Source of the DNA: Legionellaceae bacterium
GTDB taxonomy: Bacteria; Pseudomonadota; Gammaproteobacteria; Legionellales; Legionellaceae
Direction: 5' to 3'
Assembly (NCBI GenBank): GCA_020831865.1
Contig: JAFIFT010000023.1
Location: 79,002-143,001 of the forward strand
Length of the DNA stretch: 64,000 bases
Position 1 is the stretch's first letter; every line of letters begins with the position of its first letter. This document shows, piece by piece, positions 38,405 through 51,022 of the stretch. The position numbers and the translations under genes were made by a program. Below the pieces are notes generated by a model, which was not told the origin of the DNA, did not search any database, and worked only from the letters and a program-made list of their open reading frames with translations.

Positions 38405-39766
38405 TTATTTGCCAATACAAAAACTGGAAAAAATATGCCCCAGCAAATCATCGGCACTGAATTGACCCGTAATATCTGCCAAGGCCGTATGGGCATAGCG
38501 CAGATCTTCGGCCAGCAATTCCGCTGCCTGGTGCTGCATCAGCTGTTGCAGGCCCTGGCTTAAAATATCACAGGCTTTGTCCAGCGCCTCCAGATGCCGT
38601 CTTCGGGCAAGAAAAAGCCCCTCGGCAGGCTGGTAGCCGGCCAGTGTTTTTATTTTTTGTACCAGTTGCGAGATCCCTTGCCCTGATTTGGCGCTGATGT
38701 AGATAGTATCCTCTTGTCGCTCGCACCGGCTGTTCTCCAGATCCATCTTATTGATAACCCGAATCAGGGGGATATGCGAGGGTAATTGTGCGTTTAATTG
38801 CTGTGCTAATGGATCAGGGGATTCTGTCTGCTGAATATCACAAAGATGGACGACTATATCGGCGCTCTGCATCACCTGCCAGGCTCGCTTGATGCCTTCC
38901 TGCTCGACTGGATCCTGGCTATCGTGCAAACCGGCGGTATCCAAAATATGTAGTGGCAAATCATCAAGCAGGACATGGGCCCGCATAATGTCGCGGGTTG
39001 TGCCGGCAATATCGCTGACAATGGATAGTTCCTGTTTGGCCAGATGATTAATGAGGGTTGACTTCCCCGCGTTGGGATGGCCGGCTATGACCAGAGTGAG
39101 TCCTTCACGTATCAACACCCCCTGACCGGCCTGCTGGCGCAAAAGGGTCAACTGCCGAATGAGCGCGCCTACTTTATCGAGGACCCCACCTTCGCTGATA
39201 AAATCAATATCTTCATCAGGAAAATCAATGGCGGCCTCCACATACAGGCGCAACTGAATGAGCTCTGCATTAAGCTGACCAATACGCTGAGAAAATTCCC
39301 CCTGCAATGAGCGGCTGGCCATTTGTGCGGCTTTCAGTGAACTGGCGTCAATCAGATCGGCAATAGCCTCTGCTTGTGTTAAGTCCATTTTATCATTCAG
39401 AAAGGCGCGTTTGGAAAATTCGCCAGCCTGTGCCATCCGAGCGCCCAGGGCAAGGCATTCCTGCATGATCTGATCCAGCATGACGGGGGAGCCATGCATT
39501 TGAAATTCAACGACATCTTCGCCGGTAAACGAGTGCGGCGCTTTGAAATAGAGCAATAAGCCACTATCCAAAAAGCTCTGTTGCCGGTCAACCAGCGTGC
39601 AAAAATAAACCTGTCGGGCCTTGATATTTGTACGTTGGCTGAGTTGCCTGGCGATATTCAGGCAGCCAGGCCCGGATAAACGGATAATGCCCACCCCTCC
39701 TCGTCCGGGAGGGGTGGCCAGCGCCACAATGGTCTCTTCGTTCGGCTTACTGATTGGCGGCTGCAT
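38405..39766 (-). CDS. mnmE: tRNA modification GTPase MnmE
   Basis: A 453-residue enzyme that with MnmG makes 5-carboxymethylaminomethyl-uridine at the tRNA wobble position. The folate-binding N-terminus begins with [21 protein letters not shown]. The G domain has [30 protein letters not shown] and NKMD, and the protein ends with the invariant FCIGK tail holding the catalytic cysteine. The ATG at 39766 lies 20 bases inside the end of yidC. Position in the yidC-mnmE run beside oriC is the standard one. Confidence 0.96.
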   Translation of the reverse strand: MQPPISKPNEETIVALATPPGRGGVGIIRLSGPGCLNIARQLSQRTNIKARQVYFCTLVDRQQSFLDSGLLLYFKAPHSFTGEDVVEFQMHGSPVMLDQIMQECLALGARMAQAGEFSKRAFLNDKMDLTQAEAIADLIDASSLKAAQMASRSLQGEFSQRIGQLNAELIQLRLYVEAAIDFPDEDIDFISEGGVLDKVGALIRQLTLLRQQAGQGVLIREGLTLVIAGHPNAGKSTLINHLAKQELSIVSDIAGTTRDIMRAHVLLDDLPLHILDTAGLHDSQDPVEQEGIKRAWQVMQSADIVVHLCDIQQTESPDPLAQQLNAQLPSHIPLIRVINKMDLENSRCERQEDTIYISAKSGQGISQLVQKIKTLAGYQPAEGLFLARRRHLEALDKACDILSQGLQQLMQHQAAELLAEDLRYAHTALADITGQFSADDLLGHIFSSFCIGK

Positions 39767-41453
39767 TTTTGGGTAGGCTTTTGTTCTTATCACTGTATTT
39801 ATTAGTGATATACCATTGCTGCAGGATAGAGAGGGAATTATTCACTATCCAGTATAAAACCAGACCTGCCGGGAAATTCCAGAACAAAGCGGTAAACAAA
39901 ATCGGTAAAAACATCATGATTTTGGCTTGCATGGGATCAGGAGGGGCAGGATTTAAGCGCTGCTGAATCAGCATGGTGATCCCCATAATAATGGGTAAAA
40001 TATGGTACGGATCAGCAACGGAGAGATCATGAATCCAGCCAATAAAGGGAGCCTGGCGTAATTCAACACTTTCTAATAAAACCCAGTACAGGGCAATAAA
40101 GACCGGGATTTGTACCAAAATCGGTAAGCAGCCGCCCAAGGGATTGACTTTTTCACTGCGGTACAGCTCCATGGTTGCCTGGGACATTTTGGCTTTATCA
40201 TCACCGTAGCGTTCGCGTAAGGATTCCAGTTTGGGCTGCAACTTACGCATGTTGGCCATGGACTTGTAGCTGGTGGCTGACAGACGGTAAAACGCGAGTT
40301 TAATGAGTACTGTGACCAGTACAATCGACCAGCCCCAATTTCCCACCACCGAGTGAATGCTTTTCATGAGTGAAAACAGCAGCGAGGATAAAAACCATAA
40401 CCAACCGTAGTCAATGGTTAAATCCAATCCGGGCGCCAGTGCCTTTAAATTGCTGCTGATTTCAGGCCCCACATAAAGTTGCGACTCCAGTGTTTTTTGT
40501 TGTTGCGGCGCTACTTTGATCAGCGGACTGACCGCACCAATGGTGTAAGTATCACCATCGGCACGGGTGTAGAAGGTGTTTTTAGTGTTGTCTTGTGGAA
40601 CCCAGGCACTTAAAAAATAATGCTGTTGCATGGCAATCCACCCATTATTGGCCTTGACATTCAAGTTGGCTTTGCTCATATCTTTGAAGCTCACCTTCTT
40701 AAAACGCTGTTCACCGGGGCTGGAATAGGAGGCTCCGGTATACGAGCCAACATGAAAGATACTGGATTGATCTTCCACCGGCGATTGTCGCAATAATTGC
40801 CGGTTAAAATACGCCTGAAAACTTTGATCCGTCTGGTTGTTGATATGGTAACTCACCTTGACCACATAACTACCACGCTCAAGGGTAAAACGTTTTTCAA
40901 CCTCCAGGCCTTCCTCGCTCTGTCCCGTTAGGCGCAGTACCACTGTATTCTCGCCAGATTCCAGATGATAGGCGGTCTGTGTAGCGGTAAAATTAAAATC
41001 GAGGTTATGAATCTGTCCATTCCTGACCTGGAAAAGACTGGAATTAGCGGTATAACGATGTTGCGGGTCGGTGGTCAACAAGGTGATCGGCTGGTCTTTT
41101 TGCTCCACACTCAGCGGATAATCCAACAATTGCGCGCTGACAATATCCCCTTGTTGCGGGTCAACCTGCAAATGCAAAACATCGGTTTTTACGTCAATCA
41201 GGCTTCGGCTGGCGGTCGTTGAACGATGAGACTCGCGCGCTTTGCCCGGGCCTGGCGCTGTCGTATCCTGATCGGGTAAATCCGAGACGGTTGGTAATAA
41301 GGCCTGATCTTTTTTCACAGGAACGGCTGATGACTCGTGAAGCGCGGTTGGCGTTGCAGGCGGCAGGCCAGGATAATCCTGTTGCCAGTTTAACCACAGG
41401 TTATAGCCAATTAGAGCCAGGATAGAAAATAAAATAACGCGTCGAATATCCAT
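39747..41453 (-). CDS. yidC: Membrane protein insertase YidC
   Basis: A 568-residue Oxa1-family insertase. The first membrane helix is [20 protein letters not shown], then a large periplasmic beta domain to about residue 350, and the five-helix core: [30 protein letters not shown] contains the hydrophilic-groove arginine region, followed by [23 protein letters not shown]. The C-terminal lysine-rich tail is short. Its ATG overlaps the yidD stop (TAATG). Confidence 0.96.
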   Translation of the reverse strand: MDIRRVILFSILALIGYNLWLNWQQDYPGLPPATPTALHESSAVPVKKDQALLPTVSDLPDQDTTAPGPGKARESHRSTTASRSLIDVKTDVLHLQVDPQQGDIVSAQLLDYPLSVEQKDQPITLLTTDPQHRYTANSSLFQVRNGQIHNLDFNFTATQTAYHLESGENTVVLRLTGQSEEGLEVEKRFTLERGSYVVKVSYHINNQTDQSFQAYFNRQLLRQSPVEDQSSIFHVGSYTGASYSSPGEQRFKKVSFKDMSKANLNVKANNGWIAMQQHYFLSAWVPQDNTKNTFYTRADGDTYTIGAVSPLIKVAPQQQKTLESQLYVGPEISSNLKALAPGLDLTIDYGWLWFLSSLLFSLMKSIHSVVGNWGWSIVLVTVLIKLAFYRLSATSYKSMANMRKLQPKLESLRERYGDDKAKMSQATMELYRSEKVNPLGGCLPILVQIPVFIALYWVLLESVELRQAPFIGWIHDLSVADPYHILPIIMGITMLIQQRLNPAPPDPMQAKIMMFLPILFTALFWNFPAGLVLYWIVNNSLSILQQWYITNKYSDKNKSLPKNAAANQ

Positions 41454-41701
41454 TAGTGTTTCTCTTTCGATAATTGAACAGGATCATAGCCTCCATCCGA
41501 CCAGGGATGGCAGCGAAGTAATCGCTTCATGGCTTTATACGTGCCTTTCAGGATGCCATGGTGTTGAATGGCTTCCATGGCATAGGCAGAGCAACTGGGA
41601 TAAAAACGGCAGCAGGCTGGTAAAAAGGGCCGTAAAAGCACACGATATAACTGTATCGGAAAGCAGGCTATGCGGCTCCGATAGCGTTTAATTTGCTCCA
41701 T
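41453..41701 (-). CDS. yidD: Membrane protein insertion efficiency factor YidD
   Basis: An 82-residue amphipathic membrane-associated protein. Signature blocks are [20 protein letters not shown] with the conserved cysteines, and [24 protein letters not shown] ending in GGYDPV. It overlaps rnpA by 34 bases and yidC by one, in the standard order. Confidence 0.94.
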   Translation of the reverse strand: MEQIKRYRSRIACFPIQLYRVLLRPFLPACCRFYPSCSAYAMEAIQHHGILKGTYKAMKRLLRCHPWSDGGYDPVQLSKEKH

Positions 41702-42012
41702 ACTTTATCCAGGTTATTAAAAAGAGTTTGGTTATCCAAACTATCGGTATGGTGTTTGGGCAAAACAATAATATCACAGCTCGGCAGATGTTGAAGCCGG
41801 AATGACTCGCGTATGATGCGTTTAATGCGATTGCGTTGGCAAGCCTTCCTGACTTTTCGTTTTGCAATGACCAAACCAAGGCGCGCACGGTCGGCTTGCC
41901 CCTGACGGTATAAAACTACAAAAGAAGGCGAGTATATATTGCTTGCCTGGGCAAACACATAGTCAAAATCGTTCTTGTGCAGCAATCGACATCGTTTGGA
42001 AAACGTAGTCAC
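41668..42012 (-). CDS. rnpA: Ribonuclease P protein component
   Basis: The 114-residue protein subunit of RNase P. The RNR motif block reads RLGLVIAKRKVRKACQRNRIKR, preceded by FAQASNIYSPSFVVLY. It starts with GTG at 42012, directly after the rpmH stop (TAAGTG), indicating coupled translation. Confidence 0.95.
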   Translation of the reverse strand: MTTFSKRCRLLHKNDFDYVFAQASNIYSPSFVVLYRQGQADRARLGLVIAKRKVRKACQRNRIKRIIRESFRLQHLPSCDIIVLPKHHTDSLDNQTLFNNLDKVWSKLNAIGAA

Positions 42013-42147
42013 TTAGGCTGAAAGTCGCTTTCGTCCCTTGGCTCGACGACGCTTTAATACCATCCGACCGTTACGAGTGGCCATTCTGGCTCGAAAACCA
42101 TGATCACGCTTACGCTTTAAATTACTGGGTTGATAGGTACGTTTCAT
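42013..42147 (-). CDS. rpmH: 50S ribosomal protein L34
   Basis: A 44-residue, very basic protein: [20 protein letters not shown] at the start, then [20 protein letters not shown] and RLSA. This is the L34 sequence with the family's full length. It is the first gene of the minus-strand operon leaving oriC. Confidence 0.98.
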   Translation of the reverse strand: MKRTYQPSNLKRKRDHGFRARMATRNGRMVLKRRRAKGRKRLSA

Positions 42148-42477
42148 AATTAACCTGTTTTTATGCTGGAAAACTCAAGGTTGGCAATGATAGAAAAATT
42201 AACAGCCGCTGTCAATTGTTCCGACAGAATCTTTTGGGGGAGTTCTGCGTCTGAATTGCCGTGATGTGTTGCCGTTCCTGTTTTTATGCCCGCCTTTATA
42301 AATTTAAACTAAATATTTTTTTTATTTTATTTTTATAATAACAACAGACATATGCCTTGGTAAGTCTTAATAATTCTAATTTATCAATGATTTAAATGTG
42401 TTTTTAGTTTGTTGAAAACCCCTGTTTTTACGGGAGAACAAGATCGGCATAAGTTTTTGTTTCCCTTAATCCTGCTT

Positions 42478-42486
42478 TTATCCACA
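42478..42486 (+). promoter_or_regulatory. DnaA box 1
   Basis: Perfect TTATCCACA, plus strand. Confidence 0.9.
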
Positions 42487-42524
42487 TCGTACAGGCGGCC
42501 TATTCTGTCTTTGTGCACAGCTAT

Positions 42525-42533
42525 TGTGGATAA
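42525..42533 (-). promoter_or_regulatory. DnaA box 2
   Basis: Perfect TTATCCACA on the minus strand, 38 bases from box 1. Confidence 0.9.
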
Positions 42534-42632
42534 GTGTTTCACGATAAATGCCGTGCAGGTTGTTTTTGTGTTCTGAGCCGTGTTTGCAGCTGTTTTTACG
42601 GATCCGGGGGAAAAATGCCAAAGGCATTGACC

Positions 42633-42641
42633 TGTGGATAA
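42633..42641 (-). promoter_or_regulatory. DnaA box 3, next to the dnaA start
   Basis: Perfect TTATCCACA on the minus strand, 56 bases before the dnaA start codon; placed to let DnaA repress its own gene. Confidence 0.85.
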
Positions 42642-42697
42642 ATCAGGTATTACACTGTACGACTCACTTCTATGTATTTGTAGCGTTGGAGCAGTTG

Positions 42698-44065
42698 GTG
42701 ACGGAAACGGTATCTTCACAGGTTGAAATATGGCAAAAGTGCCTTGAGGCTTTGCAGGATGAATTCCCAACCCAGCAATTTAATACCTGGTTACGTCCCT
42801 TACAGGCTGAAATACAGGATAGCGCTTTAATTCTCTTGGCTCCTAATCGCTTTGTCGTGGATTGGGTGAAGAAAAATTTCTATGAGCGTATCAAAGAATT
42901 GGTTTTGCAGTTAGAGCCTGGCGCTATTACTATGGTCAGTATTGAAATTGGTTCTAAAAAAGTGGCAGAACCCGTACTCAATGCTCCCCCCGTGGGGACT
43001 CGCCCTTCCGCTAAAACCAGTCCCAAAAAATCAGCTGACTACAAAAGTAGTTTTCTTGATCCCAGATTGCGTTTTTCTCATTATGTGCAGGGCAATTCTA
43101 ACCAATTGGCTTATGCAGCGTCCCTGCAGGTCGCTGAACGACCGGGTAATGCTTATAATCCGCTCTTTATCTATGGGGGAGTGGGGTTGGGGAAAACCCA
43201 TTTAATGCATGCTATCGGTAATGAAATTTTGCAGCACAAACCCGATGCCAAGGTGTTGTATTTGCATTCGGAGCGCTTTGTTGCCGATATGGTGAAGGCT
43301 TTGCAAACCAACGCCATTAATGAGTTTAAGCGCTTTTATCGTTCACTGGATGCCCTTTTAATTGATGATATTCAGTTTTTTGCTGGCAAAGACCGATCGC
43401 AGGAAGAGTTTTTTCATACTTTCAATGCCTTATTGGAAGGTCAGCAGCAGATTATCCTTACCTCCGATCGCTATCCTAAAGAAATCGAAGGAGTGGAAGA
43501 GCGCCTCAAGTCCCGTTTTGGCTGGGGACTCACGGTCGCAGTGGAGCCGCCTGAGCTCGAAACGCGGGTGGCTATTCTGGTCACCAAGGCAGAGCAGTCT
43601 AATATCGAATTACCGTACGAAGTGGCATTTTTTATTGCCAAACGTATCCGTTCCAACGTACGCGAGTTGGAGGGCGCCCTGCGGCGGGTGATTGCTAATG
43701 CCCAATTTACCGGCAAGTCCATTACGATTGAATTTGTCCAGGAAGCCTTGCGCGATTTGTTAGCGTTACAGGATAAGCTGGTAACGATGGATAATATTCA
43801 AAAAACGGTTGCGGATTACTATAAAGTCAAGGTAGCGGATATTCTGTCCAAGCGCCGCAGCCGTTCGATAGCGCGTCCACGGCAAATGGCCATGGCTCTG
43901 GCAAAAGAGCTTACCAATCACAGTTTGCCTGAGATTGGCGATCATTTTGGGGGGCGTGATCACACTACGGTTATCCATGCCTGTCGCAAAGTGAAAGAGC
44001 TGGTGCAGGCGGAAACAGAATTTGCCGATGATTATAAAAACCTGATGCGTATACTTTCTTCTTAG
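42698..44065 (+). CDS. dnaA: Chromosomal replication initiator DnaA
   Basis: A 455-residue initiator. Domain I begins [31 protein letters not shown], domain II is short, domain III has Walker A ([16 protein letters not shown] near residue 160), Walker B ([12 protein letters not shown]) and the sensor and box VII regions, and domain IV ends with the DNA-binding signature [14 protein letters not shown]. The open frame extends 50 codons further upstream, through DnaA box 3, but the GTG at 42698 is preferred: GGAG lies six bases before it and the protein then has the usual start. dnaN follows after eight bases. Confidence 0.97.
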   Translation: MTETVSSQVEIWQKCLEALQDEFPTQQFNTWLRPLQAEIQDSALILLAPNRFVVDWVKKNFYERIKELVLQLEPGAITMVSIEIGSKKVAEPVLNAPPVGTRPSAKTSPKKSADYKSSFLDPRLRFSHYVQGNSNQLAYAASLQVAERPGNAYNPLFIYGGVGLGKTHLMHAIGNEILQHKPDAKVLYLHSERFVADMVKALQTNAINEFKRFYRSLDALLIDDIQFFAGKDRSQEEFFHTFNALLEGQQQIILTSDRYPKEIEGVEERLKSRFGWGLTVAVEPPELETRVAILVTKAEQSNIELPYEVAFFIAKRIRSNVRELEGALRRVIANAQFTGKSITIEFVQEALRDLLALQDKLVTMDNIQKTVADYYKVKVADILSKRRSRSIARPRQMAMALAKELTNHSLPEIGDHFGGRDHTTVIHACRKVKELVQAETEFADDYKNLMRILSS

Positions 44066-44073
44066 GACTAACC

Positions 44074-45177
44074 ATGTTTGATATTGTCATTGCCAAATCA
44101 GAGCTTTTACCTCCTCTGTTGGCCCTTGCGGCCGTGGTGGATAAGCGTCAGTCTTTGCCGGTATTGGCCAATATTCTTTTTGAAGCCACAGCACAAGGGT
44201 TACACCTGAGCGCCACGGATTTGGAAGTTGATTTGCGTGCGACAGTGCGCAGTGACATCAGCGTTCCGGGAGTGATCACCATCCCGGCGAAAAAGCTCGT
44301 TGATATCGTGCGTTCCCTGGATGATGAGAGCCCCATCCGTCTGCTGCAAAAGGATAATTATCTGGTATTACAAAGCGGTCGCAGTACCTTTCGGCTGGCT
44401 GTTCTCTCGGCAGCGGATTTTCCCCAGTCCAGACCGGAGCATTCCCTCATTGAACTGACCCTTGCCCGCAGCGCCCTGCAACGTCTGTTTCAATCCACGT
44501 ACTTTGCCATGTCACAGCAGGATGTTCGCATCTATCTTAATGGTCTGTTAATGGAGTTTGCCTCGGGATCGATGACCAGCGTGGCTACAGATGGTCATCG
44601 AATGGCCGTATGCCAATCCAGTGAGTCTACCCTCACTCAGCAGCAAAGAATTATTGTTCCGCGTAAAGGGGTGCAGGAAATTCTACGCCTTTTAGCCTCA
44701 GTCCCTGATGTCAGTATCCGGCTGCAAGTGGGGGAAGCTCATCTGAGCGTTATTAGTGAACATTTTAGTTTTAGTACCAAATTGCTCGAGTCGCGCTATC
44801 CTGCCTATCATCGGGTTATCCCCCGTCAATTCTCCTGCTTTGTGTTACTCGACCGGGATGATTTTAAAAGAGCTCTGGCCCGTATCATGATTTTAGCGCA
44901 CGAGAAAACCCATGCTGTGGTATTAGCCATTGAAAAAAAGGGGCTGTGCCTGGTGGCCCATAATCAACAGCAGGAAGAAGCGAGTGAAGAATTAGAAGCT
45001 CAGGTTGATGGTCCGGAGTTGCGTATTGGGGTGAATGCGGCGTATTTGATGGATGCACTGAATCACGTAGCCGAGGGATTGATACGGCTTTCACTGGTAG
45101 ATGCTGACAGCAGTATTTTGCTGGAAACTCTGGCCGATGAGCAATACCAGTACGTGATCATGCCTATGAAGATATGA
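44074..45177 (+). CDS. dnaN: DNA polymerase III beta clamp
   Basis: The 367-residue sliding clamp. It shows the three-fold repeated fold: start DIVIAKSELLPPLLALAAVV, LPVLANILFEAT, SVATDGHRMAV, and the C-terminal YQYVIMPMKI that lines the peptide-binding groove (normally MPMRL-type). Its stop overlaps the recF start (ATGA). Confidence 0.97.
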   Translation: MFDIVIAKSELLPPLLALAAVVDKRQSLPVLANILFEATAQGLHLSATDLEVDLRATVRSDISVPGVITIPAKKLVDIVRSLDDESPIRLLQKDNYLVLQSGRSTFRLAVLSAADFPQSRPEHSLIELTLARSALQRLFQSTYFAMSQQDVRIYLNGLLMEFASGSMTSVATDGHRMAVCQSSESTLTQQQRIIVPRKGVQEILRLLASVPDVSIRLQVGEAHLSVISEHFSFSTKLLESRYPAYHRVIPRQFSCFVLLDRDDFKRALARIMILAHEKTHAVVLAIEKKGLCLVAHNQQQEEASEELEAQVDGPELRIGVNAAYLMDALNHVAEGLIRLSLVDADSSILLETLADEQYQYVIMPMKI

Positions 45178-46214
45178 GTATCCAGGAACTGCGCATTCAT
45201 CATTTACGCGCCTTTGAGCAAAAAACGTTTCAATTTTCACCCCATTTAAATTTTGTCATTGCTCCAAATGGTCTGGGTAAAACCAGTCTGTTGGAAGCTA
45301 TTTACCTGCTGAGCTGTGGTCATTCCTTTCGAACGCGCGAGATAGCCCCCCTGATTGCGCACGGACAGGAGTGCTTAACGCTATACAGTACGCTGTATTC
45401 TGACGACACGCTCAGTATGCAAAAGTCACTGCAGCAGCACACTCGCATTAAAATAAATCAGCAGCATTGTCGAAGTACCAGTGAACTGGCGCGTTATCTC
45501 CCCTGTCAGATCTACTATCAGGATATTTTTACGCTTATGGATGGTGCTCCTGCTTTGCGTCGGATGATGCTGGACTGGGGAGTGTTTCACGTGGAACCTT
45601 CGTATCATGAGGTGCTGAAACAGTACCGCCTGTTGTTGAAACAGCGCAATGCCTTGCTTCGACAACAAAAACCACGTCATAATTTTGAACCCTGGGATCA
45701 ACAGCTATCGCGCTTGGCAGAGCAGATTCATGCACTTCGCCTGGCCTATATGCATAGATTACAGGATCAGTTGCAAGGTATTCTGGCTGAACTTTCGGTG
45801 CTCCAGTGTCAAGTGGTCTATGAAAAAGGCTGGGATAAAAAGGAGCAGGGGGAAAGCCTCTATGATCAACTAGCTCGAAACTTTGCGAAGGATAGTCTGC
45901 GTGGCTACACCGCCGTTGGCATACATCAGGCAGACGTCCATTTTCTCTGTGATGATGTTCCGGCAAAAAAGCGGTTCTCGCGGGGGCAGCAAAAAATGGT
46001 GCTGATTGCCCTTAAGCTGGCGCAGACCTGTTTATTGCCAAAAGAATGCATTCATTTGCTGGATGATATTTTTGCGGAATTGGACTCAGGCCATATCCAG
46101 GCCCTTTTACACTGGATTGCACAGAACAAAGGTCAGTATATCACAACACTGTTACCCGCCAGCGAAGTCCATTTGCACACTGTACCGGCTGCCCATCTTA
46201 TTCGACTGGAATGA
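45174..46214 (+). CDS. recF: DNA repair protein RecF
   Basis: A 346-residue SMC-like ATPase that helps load RecA at gaps. Walker A is APNGLGKTSLLEAIYLLSCG, the signature motif FSRGQQKMVLIALKLAQ and Walker B HLLDDIFAELDSG follow near the C-terminus. It overlaps dnaN by four bases. Confidence 0.96.
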   Translation: MSIQELRIHHLRAFEQKTFQFSPHLNFVIAPNGLGKTSLLEAIYLLSCGHSFRTREIAPLIAHGQECLTLYSTLYSDDTLSMQKSLQQHTRIKINQQHCRSTSELARYLPCQIYYQDIFTLMDGAPALRRMMLDWGVFHVEPSYHEVLKQYRLLLKQRNALLRQQKPRHNFEPWDQQLSRLAEQIHALRLAYMHRLQDQLQGILAELSVLQCQVVYEKGWDKKEQGESLYDQLARNFAKDSLRGYTAVGIHQADVHFLCDDVPAKKRFSRGQQKMVLIALKLAQTCLLPKECIHLLDDIFAELDSGHIQALLHWIAQNKGQYITTLLPASEVHLHTVPAAHLIRLE

Positions 46215-46358
46215 CAAAAAATCCAGTCACAGGTCCTGTGCAAACGTAGGCGTTCGCCTTTGGCTTACGCGTTGATAGCCAAGGCCCGGCTAAAAGACCA
46301 GGCCGCAATGCAAACGGTCCTTGACCGGAGAACTTTCGTATTCCTGACGCTGAAAAAG

Positions 46359-46367
46359 TGATATAAT
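46359..46367 (+). promoter_or_regulatory. Extended minus-10 promoter of gyrB
   Basis: TG-A-TATAAT (46359-46367) is a perfect extended minus-10 element about 40 bases before the gyrB ATG; no good minus-35 is seen. The 193-base gap after recF suggests gyrB has its own transcript. Confidence 0.6.
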
Positions 46368-46377
46368 GGGCGATTAA

Positions 46378-48825
<2,448 letters not shown>

Positions 48826-48872
48826 GTAAGGCTTGACCTAAATAAACTACAGGATTTTGAGCGGGGGAGCGT

Positions 48873-48901
48873 GAGCTTGGGTCTGCTGTTGACCCAGGCT
48901 C
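48873..48901. terminator. Hairpin between convergent gyrB and the GMP reductase gene
   Basis: An 11-base stem with one wobble pair (48873-48883 with 48891-48901) and a 7-base loop, in the convergent gap; no T-run. Confidence 0.5.
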
Positions 48902-48916
48902 AGCGTGGTAAATGGC

Positions 48917-49927
48917 TTATTCCATGAGTTTATGCGGCAAACTTTCTATACGGCCGGCAGGGGTGACCACCATATAATTGAGCTTGCGCTGCAGTTCAGT
49001 GATGCTATCGGCACCGGCATATGTGAGACCGGAGCGCAAGCCACCAATAATATCTGCGATAATCGCATCCTGATCATCTCGGTAGGCGACTTCGGTGGCT
49101 ACGCCTTCGGCTGTTTTCCACTCGTGCATTTGCCCCAGAAAATCCTCCTGGGCTTCCCGTGAAGCCATACCGCGATACTGTTTAACCTGCTTGCCGTCCG
49201 CATTACGGATGACGTTACCCGGGGTTGGTGCTGTACCGGCAAGCATTCCACCAATCATGACAAAATCAGCACCAAAGGCCAGTGCCTTGACGATATCTCC
49301 GGAGGTTCGTAAACCGCCATCGGCGACAATAGAGCGGTCCGTACGCGCGCAGTCTTGTATACAACTAAGCATGGGAACGCCAAAGCCGGTTTTTATGCGG
49401 GTACTGCAAACCGAGCCACCACCAATCCCCGCCTTGATAATATCGGCGCCACAGGATGCGAGATAATCTGCCCCGGCATAGGTGGCGACGTTACCCGCCA
49501 TAATACAGCGGTCATCCAATAATTTTCGTAACTCTTTGAGCGTCTTACCAACATATTTGGCATGAGCATGTGCAACATCCACACAAAAATACGTCGCACC
49601 CGCATCGCGCAGCGCTTCCGCCCGTTCCAGTTCTTGCGGATTGCACCCAATCGATACAAAGACCTGACCTTTGCAGGCTTTGAATTCGGCGATATTTTCG
49701 CTGATGGTCATAAACCGGTGCATGACCCCAATCGCCCCTTTTTCCAGCATAAAATTAGCCATGTTGCTGCCGGTAATGGTATCCATATTGGAGCTCATGA
49801 CAGGCAGATTCAGGCTTAATTTATTCAGGCGATCACGCATGCTAATATCCACCACACGGCGTGACTCATGATGGTTATATCCGGGTATCAGTAATACATC
49901 ATCATAGGTGATGGCTTGATGATTCAT
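48917..49927 (-). CDS. guaC: GMP reductase / IMP dehydrogenase-family oxidoreductase
   Basis: A 336-residue TIM-barrel enzyme of the IMPDH/GMPR superfamily. The N-terminal TYDDVLLIPGYN, the catalytic loop GIGGGSVCSTRIKTGFG with its cysteine, the phosphate-binding VADGGLRTSGDIVKALAFGADFVMIGGMLAGT and the flap KQYRGMAS are clear. The CBS-domain insert of IMP dehydrogenases is missing and the length suits GMP reductase, which converts GMP to IMP. The loop has GGG where most members have GPG. I favour guaC, but a CBS-less IMP dehydrogenase cannot be ruled out. GAGGA precedes the ATG. Confidence 0.75.
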   Translation of the reverse strand: MNHQAITYDDVLLIPGYNHHESRRVVDISMRDRLNKLSLNLPVMSSNMDTITGSNMANFMLEKGAIGVMHRFMTISENIAEFKACKGQVFVSIGCNPQELERAEALRDAGATYFCVDVAHAHAKYVGKTLKELRKLLDDRCIMAGNVATYAGADYLASCGADIIKAGIGGGSVCSTRIKTGFGVPMLSCIQDCARTDRSIVADGGLRTSGDIVKALAFGADFVMIGGMLAGTAPTPGNVIRNADGKQVKQYRGMASREAQEDFLGQMHEWKTAEGVATEVAYRDDQDAIIADIIGGLRSGLTYAGADSITELQRKLNYMVVTPAGRIESLPHKLME

Positions 49928-49988
49928 AATTATTCCTCGTTAATAAGCGTTCGCTGGCAGTATACTCAAGCACAGCGCATAATCCCAG

Positions 49989-50024
49989 AAAAAGCCGGTA
50001 GCATCACAGACACTACCGGCTTTT
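49989..50024 (-). terminator. Rho-independent terminator after the PmrA-box gene
   Basis: A perfect 12-base stem (49990-50001 with 50013-50024), GCCGGTAG/CTACCGGC flanked by A4 and T4, can end transcripts from either side. It lies about 30 bases after the stop of the gene at 50053. Confidence 0.9.
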
Positions 50025-50052
50025 CAGGCCAATTTTTTCCGCAGGACAAGTA

Positions 50053-50991
50053 TCACATCCCTATTTCTTCTCTGAGGTGATGTTTTATTGCAGGGGATTG
50101 GGTCGCTTCAAGCCAGGCCATGGCGTTGACTAACAGACGGGCTGGTGCCGGTAACTCTGTCTGTGCACTGCTAATGCTCGGTATACTGATATAAGGGATG
50201 CTTTGCTGGCTGCCTTGATTGTCCATTTCAATATAGCTGGTCAACAGTTGAGGATAGTCGATTTCGCCGGCCTTCCACATCATTGTATAGCGGCCAATAA
50301 TTTCCTGAATGGTTTCCAGGAGAGAGTGGCGAAAAAACTCCAGATCAATAGGAGCCGTAACCTTGCTGCCACCCGCCAGGCCAAACATATTTTGAAATTT
50401 TTCGCCGCGTTGCAGATGCGGTTGGAACAGGTCTGTGCTTTTATCGAGCGTGATCTCAATAGCGCCCTCTGTCGTTGCAAAATGCAGCTGCGCCGGAAGC
50501 GTGCGGGTGCCTTCTATCACTTTCAAACTAATCCCCAAGGAAAGGCAATCAGCAGTGGCGGCCAAAATCGCCATCGCAAGAACGCGTTCCGGCTGATACT
50601 GCATAGCGCTATCAAAGTGTTCCAGTTCTGCTATTCCGCGGCAATAGTAAGCCGGATGGCTTTCAATCGCTGCATATATCATCTTTTGTAAGACCTGAGA
50701 CAGTTGAATACTCACCCGCGCTGCCGTGCCAGATATTTTCAACATTGACTGCCACTGCTCCAGGGCCGACAGGTTTCTGGGGCTGGTTTGAGCCTGGGGG
50801 AAGGCTTGTAAGTAGGGGCGCAGAATGAGGCCGGCAGTCTTTTCACTAATGCCTTGGCGCGCATAGATGAGGTCAATGATTGCTGCCGCGATAGCAGGGA
50901 ACAGGCTGCTGCCTGAAGGCGCTACCCGACAAAGTGCCTTGGTGCTATGCACCTTGATGGGGGATTCTTTATTGGAAAAAAATACACTCAT
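50053..50991 (-). CDS. Unknown protein behind a PmrA-type promoter (candidate effector)
   Basis: I do not recognise this 312-residue soluble protein. It has no signal peptide or membrane segment. Near the N-terminus the stretch VAPSGSSLFPAI has the shape of an OTU-type cysteine-protease box (VPGDGNCLFRAI) with serine in place of the catalytic cysteine; this may be chance. The middle is mixed alpha/beta and the C-terminus (IKHHLREEIGM) has two adjacent glutamates. The strongest clue is upstream: a TTTAAT-N5-CTTAAG box with TAGAAT ten bases later, the same layout as before the receiver gene at 5658-6095. PmrA in Legionella controls many Dot/Icm substrates, so it is a candidate effector. GGAG lies eight bases before the ATG. 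Confidence 0.7.
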   Translation of the reverse strand: MSVFFSNKESPIKVHSTKALCRVAPSGSSLFPAIAAAIIDLIYARQGISEKTAGLILRPYLQAFPQAQTSPRNLSALEQWQSMLKISGTAARVSIQLSQVLQKMIYAAIESHPAYYCRGIAELEHFDSAMQYQPERVLAMAILAATADCLSLGISLKVIEGTRTLPAQLHFATTEGAIEITLDKSTDLFQPHLQRGEKFQNMFGLAGGSKVTAPIDLEFFRHSLLETIQEIIGRYTMMWKAGEIDYPQLLTSYIEMDNQGSQQSIPYISIPSISSAQTELPAPARLLVNAMAWLEATQSPAIKHHLREEIGM

Positions 50992-51022
50992 GGTACCCGC
51001 TCCCGTCTACCGTCATACATCC

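Larger units (their letters stand above)
42280..42645. other. Chromosomal replication origin region (oriC)
   Basis: The 550 bases between rpmH and dnaA hold an A/T-only-like stretch (about 42295-42350, with ATTTTTTTTATTTTATTTTT) suitable for unwinding. Three perfect DnaA boxes TTATCCACA lie at 42478-42486 (plus), 42525-42533 (minus) and 42633-42641 (minus). Divergent rpmH/dnaA with this arrangement is the classic origin of gammaproteobacteria. Confidence 0.85.

Noticed and set aside
42548..42697. N-terminal extension of DnaA from an upstream ATG
   Set aside because: The extension covers a DnaA box and has no resemblance to DnaA; the GTG at 42698 has a proper ribosome site.
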